DNA from: Gammaproteobacteria bacterium
GTDB taxonomy: Bacteria; Pseudomonadota; Gammaproteobacteria; HK1
NCBI GenBank assembly: GCA_022822245.1
Contig: JAJECB010000029.1
Span: forward strand, 1-8,054
Direction: 5' to 3'
DNA: 8,054 bases
How positions within the stretch are numbered: the stretch's first letter is position 1; each line of letters opens with the position of its first letter. The notes beneath the pieces were generated by a model. That model did not search any database and had not been told where the DNA came from. It was given only the letters and a program-made list of their open reading frames with translations. Position numbers and translations under genes: made by a program. Below, piece after piece: positions 1 to 4,910 of this stretch.

Positions 1-264
1 CCACAGCTTGTACGTCTGGCGCAGGTGGTCTTCAGCTCCGAACACCACGAACGCGTCCGGCGCGACCGACGCCCTCGGGTTGCCTTCTTCGTAGTAGATG
101 AGGAGATCTCCGGCCACGTATACGTCCGGTCGGTGCGCGAAGTGGATTTCGAGGCTTCCGATGGCGTACATGATGGCGATGCGCTGGGCGTCGTTCTCCG
201 CCATCGGTTTGCCGTCGGAGCTCGGGTACTCAACCGCGGCCGGCGACAGGATGGACGAGCTCAT
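1..264 (-). CDS. Uma2 family (DUF820) endonuclease-like protein, N-terminal part, cut by window edge
   Basis: The gene reads leftward out of the window. Only the first 88 residues are present, out of roughly 190-200 expected for the family. The visible part matches the Uma2/DUF820 layout: an early YPSSDGKPMAENDAQR block (residues 13-28), a helix (about 29-43), then DVYVAGDLLIYYEEGNPRA (47-65), APDAFVV (68-74) and a TYKLW block at the cut. The family has a PD-(D/E)XK restriction-endonuclease-like fold, and P69-D70 would be the first acidic active-site position; the downstream E-x-K is off the window. The cellular role of Uma2 proteins is not established; they are often multicopy. The ATG at 264 is supported by a GGGAGGG ribosome binding site 6 nt upstream. 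The gene is on the same strand as the SDR at 683-1681 but more than 400 nt from it, so it is probably a separate transcript. The family call is firm; the function is not known. Confidence 0.88.
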   Translation of the reverse strand, partial: MSSSILSPAAVEYPSSDGKPMAENDAQRIAIMYAIGSLEIHFAHRPDVYVAGDLLIYYEEGNPRASVAPDAFVVFGAEDHLRQTYKLW

Positions 265-682
265 CGGTTACCCTCCCGATGCGGCCGGGTGGCCTCCGGC
301 GGACCGTGGCGTTCGACGGTAACACACGCATGTCCGCGCCCCAAACCGCGTTGCGGAAACGAAAGAGTCGCACGGGCGCAGGGGCGCAGGGGCCTCCGCA
401 TCGGCCATTTCGCGCGAATCGCATCGGAGTTTGCCCCGGCGCGATCGGGACTCGGGCCTACGGCGCGGCGTTCCGGTGGCGAGGGGGCAGAGGGCCGAGC
501 CAGCGGCGGCGCCGCGCCTGGGCCACCGGAGCCTCTCCCCGGAGTCCCCCCGCGGGAGCGTCCGGTACGCCCGACGGCGACTTGCGAGACCCTGCCGCTT
601 CCCGCCGATGCGGGTACTGAATCCAGGATGATGGATGCGACCGGTCGGTGCCCGAAGGCGCCGGCGATCGTCATCCGCCGCC
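265..682. other. Intergenic stretch of about 420 bp with no convincing gene
   Basis: Open frames cross this stretch on both strands, but their translations are Pro/Arg/Gly-rich with no recognisable domain, as expected by chance in very GC-rich DNA. Visible structure is limited. There is a tandem GGGCGCAG-type octamer duplication near 374-390. An imperfect GC-only palindrome is centred on 506-515 (GCGGCGCCGC). A perfect 5-bp hairpin lies at 601-614 (CCCGC-CGAT-GCGGG). Another near-palindrome with a TTCG loop (minus strand) lies at 647-662. The last two lie 20-80 nt downstream of the SDR stop and could contribute to transcript ending, but neither has a T-tract. The Uma2 promoter should lie here; I could not pick a convincing -35/-10 pair. 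Confidence 0.6.
271..277 (-). promoter_or_regulatory. Ribosome binding site of the Uma2 gene
   Basis: On the minus strand this reads GGGAGGG with a 6-nt spacer to the ATG at 264. It fixes the start of the partial Uma2 gene and argues against an upstream extension into the Pro/Arg-rich frame that runs through 265-682. Confidence 0.6.
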
Positions 683-1681
683 CTAGTCCGCCGCTCTCCG
701 AGAAGGCTCCCCGGGATCGGGCGGCGCGGGAAACTCGGGGCGAAAGGGCCGGCAGGTGATTCCGAGCACGTCGCGTACCGGACCCGGGTCGAGGGTGAGG
801 GAGGCGTTCATCCGTTCGAAGCTCGCCGCGCTGTACTCCGCTCCCGATGCCGCCCGCCACGCCCGGAATGCGAAACGGACGAGTCCGAGGGGCAGGTAGA
901 TGAGGATCGGCCGCTTTCCGAGCGACCGAAAGACGGCCCGGACCATCTCGCGATAGGTCAACGTCTCGCCTCCCGGGAGGTCGAGGAGCCGGTTCGATGC
1001 GCCGGGCGCGCCGAGGGCGGCGGTCATCGCCTGCGCGACGTCGTCGGCGTGAATCGGCTGGCGGCCTCCGAGCCCCGGCCAGACGATCGGGAAGACCCCG
1101 AAGCGCCGCACCACCGTCGCGATCATGGTCACGTTGCGGTCGTGTCCGGGGTCGTAGACGAGGGTCGGCCGGAAGACGGTCCAGGCCGTCGCCCGCTCCT
1201 CGCAGGTCTTCCGGACTTCCTCTTCGGCCCGTCTCACCGCCTCCATGAGGCGGCGCTCTGCCGGGTCGGAGCTCGCTACCTTGAAGCGGGCGCTGGAGGT
1301 GCTGAGCGCGACCAGCCGCTCCCCTTGGCGGACGCCGCCGGCCGCGAGTCTGGGCAGGGCCGGGATCGGGATGAGGGAGAGCCAGGTCGAGGGGGCGGGA
1401 GCGCTCGCGATCGTGTCCTCGGTCAGGTCCCGCCAGCGAAATCCCGGCGGCGGTTCGTAGGGGGCCGGGTTCGCGCGCCGGCTGACGCACCATCCCTCGA
1501 AGCCTCCGTCGGCGAGGCGCCTTGCGAGGTACCGGCCGACGATGCTGGTCGCGCCGAGGATGACCGCGAACCGCTTCTCGCCAAGCCCGTGCGCCCGGGC
1601 GGCGGTCATGGCTTGCGATTCATCCACGGTCCGCTCGCGCCGGAACCCACCATCGGAACCGCCCCGCCCTTTCATCGCCAT
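683..1681 (-). CDS. Atypical SDR, NAD-dependent epimerase/dehydratase family; candidate sugar-nucleotide 4-ketoreductase
   Basis: This 332-residue protein has one Rossmann domain. The nucleotide-binding loop is GATSIVGRYLARRL (43-56), where a Ser replaces the middle Gly of GxxGxxG. It is followed by WLSLIPIP (100-107), LVALSTSS (123-130), TVFRPTLVYDPGHDRN (168-183) and QPIHADDVAQAM (208-219), the usual order of an extended SDR. The YxxxK pair is missing: where it would align the sequence has E147 and R151 (EAVRRAEEEV). Homologues that I recall in O-antigen clusters look alike here, so this may be a subfamily trait rather than decay. Position next to a WbpL/WbpM-like pair suggests a WbpV-like job, reducing a UDP-4-keto-6-deoxy-HexNAc; that is inference. 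The ATG at 1681 is chosen for its strong AAGGAGG site. It adds 36 residues before the first beta strand. An ATG at 1609 would give a more typical N-terminus but has no ribosome binding site. Confidence 0.82.
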   Translation of the reverse strand: MAMKGRGGSDGGFRRERTVDESQAMTAARAHGLGEKRFAVILGATSIVGRYLARRLADGGFEGWCVSRRANPAPYEPPPGFRWRDLTEDTIASAPAPSTWLSLIPIPALPRLAAGGVRQGERLVALSTSSARFKVASSDPAERRLMEAVRRAEEEVRKTCEERATAWTVFRPTLVYDPGHDRNVTMIATVVRRFGVFPIVWPGLGGRQPIHADDVAQAMTAALGAPGASNRLLDLPGGETLTYREMVRAVFRSLGKRPILIYLPLGLVRFAFRAWRAASGAEYSAASFERMNASLTLDPGPVRDVLGITCRPFRPEFPAPPDPGEPSRRAAD

Positions 1682-1686
1682 GGCGC

Positions 1687-1695
1687 TTCCTCCTT
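1687..1695 (-). promoter_or_regulatory. Strong Shine-Dalgarno of the SDR gene
   Basis: The minus strand reads AAGGAGGAA, then 5 nt, then ATG at 1681 (7 nt from the end of the AAGGAGG core). It is the best ribosome binding site in the window and decides the start of the SDR. It directly abuts the inverted repeat at 1696-1740. Confidence 0.75.
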
Positions 1696-1740
1696 CGCTC
1701 GTGGAACCGCCGTGGCAGAATACCGCGACTTCCACGAGCG
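1696..1740. repeat. Perfect 11-bp inverted repeat in the divergent intergenic region; possible operator
   Basis: CGCTCGTGGAA (1696-1706) is exactly the reverse complement of TTCCACGAGCG (1730-1740), with a 23-bp spacer. The arms are 34 bp apart centre to centre. A -10-like TATTCT on the minus strand (1722-1717) sits at the middle of the repeat; I see no good -35 for it. The element lies between the divergent SDR and transferase genes and touches the SDR's Shine-Dalgarno. It could be a two-site operator controlling one or both transcripts, or a 5'-UTR hairpin if SDR transcription starts further upstream. The match is seen in the sequence; the function is inferred. Confidence 0.5.
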
Positions 1741-1878
1741 CGCGGCTCGGCTTCAGGGTGCTGGTCATGCCCGTCAGGTGGAGATGCCAACGCGGAACGG
1801 TTCGCGACCGGCGCGCCGCGAAACGACGCGCCCCGCGACGGTCCGCCCGGCACGAACTCTGACCCTGCCGATGTCGTC

Positions 1879-1883
1879 GGGAG
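1879..1883 (+). promoter_or_regulatory. Ribosome binding site supporting the transferase start at 1889
   Basis: GGGAG with a 5-nt spacer (CGTGG) precedes the ATG at 1889. The alternative ATG at 1871 in the same frame has no purine-rich site before it, and a further in-frame ATG near 1783 would add an Arg/Pro/Thr-rich, non-membrane extension. Confidence 0.45.
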
Positions 1884-1888
1884 CGTGG

Positions 1889-2938
1889 ATGGTGATCGCA
1901 CTCGCGGTGGGAATCGCGTTCACCACCACGGCAGTCGGTGCCGGTTGGCTCGCGTCTCGCGGGCCGGGCCGATGGTTCGTCGATCGTCCCGGGGTGCGTT
2001 CCCTGCATGATCGCCCCGTGTCCAGGGCCGGTGGGATCGCGATCTTCTCGGGCCTCGCGGCCGGGCTCCTCATCGGAACAATCATGGAAACGCCCGGACT
2101 CGGGCTCGAATCCGGATCCGGACCGGCGTACGGATGGGTGCTTGCGGGGGTCTTTCTGACGGTCTGCGTCTCTTTCGCGGACGACGTCCGCCCGGTCTCC
2201 CCCGCGATCCGGATCGTCGTTCATCTTGCCGCGGGTGGATGCGTGGTGCTCTCCGGTCTGCCGGCCGAAGGGCTCGCCTTCCCCGGAGGGGTGCTGGAGC
2301 TCGGCACCGTCGCGGGCCCCGTGTTCACGGTGCTGTTCGTGGCGTGGGTGGTGAACCTCTACAATTTCATGGATGGAATGGACGGTTTCGCAGGTGGAAT
2401 GGCGGTGATCGGGTTCACCACCCTCGCGGCGCTTTGTGTCGGCGGCGGCACGGCCCCGATTGTCGCCGCGAGCCTCATCGTCGCGGCGGCGTCTCTCGGG
2501 TTCCTCCTGTTCAACTTCCCGCCCGCGAAGATCTTCATGGGTGACGTCGGTTCGTCGCTCCTCGGCTTCCTCGCCGCGGTGGGGATGCTGTGGGCCGAGC
2601 GTGCCGCGTCCGTTCCGTTGTGGGTCTCGGTCCTCGTGTTCTCGCCGTTCATCGTCGATGCCTCCGCCACCCTCGCGCGCCGGGTCCTCGCCGGCGAGAA
2701 GCCGTGGCAATCGCATCGAAGCCACTTCTACCAGCGGCTCGTGCTGCTCGGCTGGGGACATCGAAAGACCGTCGTCCGCGAGTACGCCCTGATGCTCCTC
2801 TGCGCGGTCTCCGCGGTGGTGGCGCAGGGGGTCTCGGTCGGCGTGCAGACGGGATTGCTGGGTGCGTGGGTGGCCGGGTATGCCGTTCTCATCCTCGCCG
2901 TCACGGGCCTCGAACGAAGGGTTGGGGCCGGAACGTGA
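1889..2938 (+). CDS. Polyprenyl-phosphate sugar-1-phosphate transferase, WbpL/WecA-like (MraY family, GT4-like)
   Basis: This integral membrane enzyme should move a HexNAc-1-phosphate from a UDP-sugar to undecaprenyl phosphate, the first committed step of O-antigen or related glycan assembly. It has 349 residues, normal for the family, with about ten hydrophobic segments. Family motifs appear in order: VDRPGVRSLHDRPVSRAGG (31-49), the Mg-binding D98-D99, NLYNFMDGMDG (156-166), FMGDVGS (216-222) and HRSHFYQRL (276-284). The HRSHxYQ form of the last loop resembles WbpL-type transferases, which use UDP-FucNAc/QuiNAc-type donors, rather than the His-rich loop of WecA or MraY; the donor remains inferred. 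Its stop overlaps the next gene's start in GTGA, so the two are almost certainly cotranscribed and translationally coupled. The 207-bp gap before it, shared with the divergent SDR, should hold its promoter. A start at 1871 would add 6 residues. Confidence 0.9.
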   Translation: MVIALAVGIAFTTTAVGAGWLASRGPGRWFVDRPGVRSLHDRPVSRAGGIAIFSGLAAGLLIGTIMETPGLGLESGSGPAYGWVLAGVFLTVCVSFADDVRPVSPAIRIVVHLAAGGCVVLSGLPAEGLAFPGGVLELGTVAGPVFTVLFVAWVVNLYNFMDGMDGFAGGMAVIGFTTLAALCVGGGTAPIVAASLIVAAASLGFLLFNFPPAKIFMGDVGSSLLGFLAAVGMLWAERAASVPLWVSVLVFSPFIVDASATLARRVLAGEKPWQSHRSHFYQRLVLLGWGHRKTVVREYALMLLCAVSAVVAQGVSVGVQTGLLGAWVAGYAVLILAVTGLERRVGAGT

Positions 2939-4908
2939 TCTTCGCATCCATTGCCGCCCGGCTTCGCTCGCGAGGAACCGCCTTCGTCCATGACCTCCTG
3001 ATGATCCCGACGGCGTGGCTGGGGGCGTTCTGGCTGCGCTTCAACCTCGGGGTGATTCCGGAAGAGGTTCTCGCTCAGGCGCTCCGGCTGCTGCCGGTGA
3101 TCGTCATCGTTCAGGGTTCGGTGTTCCTGTACTTCGGCCTCTATCGCGGTGTATGGCGCTTCGCGTCGGTCCCCGACCTCGTTCGGATTATCCAGGCCGT
3201 CGTCGTCGGGGTGGCCCTCTGCGCACTCGCCGCGTTCCTCCTGACCCGGATGTCCGATGTCCCCCGCGCTTCATTTCCGCTCTTCGCCGGACTGCTCGTC
3301 GCCTTCCTGAGCGGTCCGAGGCTGGCCTACCGCTGGCTGCGCGACCGGACACGGTCTCCGGCGCATTCGAGACGGACGCTCATCGTCGGTGCGGGCGCGG
3401 TGGGAGAGATGCTCGTGCGCGAGCTGCGGCGCGACCCGAACAGCGGATACCTCCCGGTGGGCTTTGTCGACGACGCGCGCGAGAAGAGGGGAAGGGACGT
3501 TCACGGCGTCCGCGTCCTCGGACCCTGCAGCCGCATCCCCGACATCGTCGCGCGGGCCGGAGCCGAGGTCGTCGCCATCGCGATACCGTCCGCGAGCGCC
3601 GCCGAGATGCGGAGGATCGTCGAGCTCTGCGAGCGCTCGAACGTTCCGATCCGGACGGTTCCCCGGTTGCAGGACGTCGTCTCGGGCCGTCTTGCAGCCA
3701 GCGAGCTCCGGGAGGTGGCTGTCGCGGACCTCCTGGACCGGAAGCCGGTCGTGCTCGATTGGCCCGCCATGCGCGGCGAGCTCGCCGGACGCGCAATCCT
3801 CGTTACCGGTGGGGGCGGCTCCATCGGAAGCGAGCTGTGCCGCCAGATTGCACACCTCGAGCCCGCTCGCCTCCTCATCGTGGACATCAGCGAGTTCAAT
3901 CTTCACCGGATCCAGCTCGAGCTGAGCGATGCCCATCCGGCGCTTGCCTGCTCGATGGTCCTCGCCGACGTCTGCGACGAAGCCGCCATCGAGCGGGTCT
4001 TCGAGCGCTACGGCCCCGAGGTCGTGTTTCACGCGGCGGCCTACAAGCAGGTGCCCATCCTCGAGAGCCACCTGCGCGAGGCGGTCCGGGTGAACGCCCT
4101 CGGCACGCAGACGGTGGCACAGGTGGCGGCGAGGCACTCCGCCGACCGTTTCGTGCTCGTTTCGAGCGACAAGGCGGTCGACCCCGCGAATGCGATGGGC
4201 GCGAGCAAGCGGCTCGCGGAGACGATCTGCCGCGCCGTCGACAACGCGTCGCCTTCGACGCGACTCATCGCGGTGCGGTTCGGAAACGTGCTCGACTCCG
4301 CCGGCAGCGTGGTCCCGCTCTTTCGCGAGCAGATTGCGCGGGGCGGTCCGGTCACCGTGACCGACCCGAAGATGGAACGCTACTTCATGACGATTCCCGA
4401 GGCGTGTCAGCTCGTCATGGCCTCGGCCGCGCTCGGGCGGGGCGGGGAGGTATTCGTGCTCGACATGGGTGAGCCGGTGCGGATCCTCTATCTCGCCGAG
4501 CAGATGATCCGGCTCTCCGGGAAGGTTCCCGGCGAGGACATCGCCATCGAGTTCATCGGTTCCCGACCGGGGGAGAAGCTCTCCGAGGTGCTGTTTCACC
4601 CCAACGAGTCGCTCGATTCGACGGGACACGACAAGATCCTGCTCGTGCGGGGAGAGTCGGCGGAGCGGGCCCGGTTGTCGGAACGGCTCGCGGAACTTCG
4701 GGATGCGTGCGACGCGTTCGACGAAGAGCAACTGGAAGAGCTCCTCGCCGAGCTGGTTCCGGGCTATCGAAGCGGGCTGCGGCCCCATCTCGCCACCGCT
4801 CAGGATGATCCGCGGGACTCGGGGGCCGCGCCGGCACCGGCCGACGCCGGTGAACGCGACGAGGCCTTGACGGGCAACGTGGTGCGGTTCGGCCCGCGCC
4901 GACACTGA
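2935..4908 (+). CDS. wbpM: Membrane-anchored UDP-sugar 4,6-dehydratase (WbpM/CapD/PglF type)
   Basis: This protein has 657 residues, matching the long form of the family. About four transmembrane segments lie at 17-36, 52-70, 85-104 and 114-132. They are followed by a first Rossmann-like domain with LIVGAGAVGEML (149-160), and a catalytic SDR domain with TGGGGSIGSE (291-300), FHAAAYKQVPILE (365-377), SSDKAVDPANAMGASK (410-425) and RPGEKLSE near 545. D412, K413 and K425 match the dehydratase residues of FlaA1. The usual catalytic Tyr is M421, giving the S/M/K arrangement known for WbpM-like long enzymes. The expected reaction is UDP-GlcNAc to UDP-4-keto-6-deoxy-GlcNAc at the inner membrane, feeding QuiNAc, FucNAc or bacillosamine synthesis. 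The start is GTG inside the GTGA overlap, with only a weak GGGG upstream, so coupling to the transferase is likely. The last ~40 residues are a disordered Ala/Pro/Asp tail. It could also be annotated capD or pglF. Confidence 0.93.
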   Translation: MIFASIAARLRSRGTAFVHDLLMIPTAWLGAFWLRFNLGVIPEEVLAQALRLLPVIVIVQGSVFLYFGLYRGVWRFASVPDLVRIIQAVVVGVALCALAAFLLTRMSDVPRASFPLFAGLLVAFLSGPRLAYRWLRDRTRSPAHSRRTLIVGAGAVGEMLVRELRRDPNSGYLPVGFVDDAREKRGRDVHGVRVLGPCSRIPDIVARAGAEVVAIAIPSASAAEMRRIVELCERSNVPIRTVPRLQDVVSGRLAASELREVAVADLLDRKPVVLDWPAMRGELAGRAILVTGGGGSIGSELCRQIAHLEPARLLIVDISEFNLHRIQLELSDAHPALACSMVLADVCDEAAIERVFERYGPEVVFHAAAYKQVPILESHLREAVRVNALGTQTVAQVAARHSADRFVLVSSDKAVDPANAMGASKRLAETICRAVDNASPSTRLIAVRFGNVLDSAGSVVPLFREQIARGGPVTVTDPKMERYFMTIPEACQLVMASAALGRGGEVFVLDMGEPVRILYLAEQMIRLSGKVPGEDIAIEFIGSRPGEKLSEVLFHPNESLDSTGHDKILLVRGESAERARLSERLAELRDACDAFDEEQLEELLAELVPGYRSGLRPHLATAQDDPRDSGAAPAPADAGERDEALTGNVVRFGPRRH

Positions 4909-4910
4909 CC

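Noticed and set aside
318..347. Promoter for the Uma2 gene (TGTTAC as -10 with a GTTTGG-like -35)
   Set aside because: Both hexamers match the consensus poorly, so this is not better than chance.
601..662. Small hairpins (601-614 and 647-662) downstream of the SDR stop as intrinsic terminators
   Set aside because: Stems are only 5-6 bp, one has a mismatch, and neither is followed by a T-tract on the minus strand. Noted in the intergenic entry only.
261..674. Possible 137-codon gene on the minus strand starting 8 nt after the SDR stop
   Set aside because: No clear ribosome site. After about 20 residues it becomes Pro/Arg/Gly low complexity and then overlaps the Uma2 start. No recognised domain.
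1801..1832. Short GC inverted repeats (TTCGCG/CGCGAA, GGCGCG/CGCGCC) upstream of the transferase
   Set aside because: Arms of 6 bp built of CG-rich words are common by chance in this DNA. They lack the length of the 1696-1740 repeat.
635..1870. A long N-terminal extension of the transferase back to 635 (767-residue fusion)
   Set aside because: The extra ~400 residues are antisense to the SDR gene and have no membrane or domain character. A ribosome site before 1889 fits the family's usual N-terminus.
683..2947. A long N-terminal extension of the SDR up to 2947 (754 residues)
   Set aside because: The added part is the complement of the transferase gene, highly charged and low in information. 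The strong Shine-Dalgarno before 1681 marks the start.
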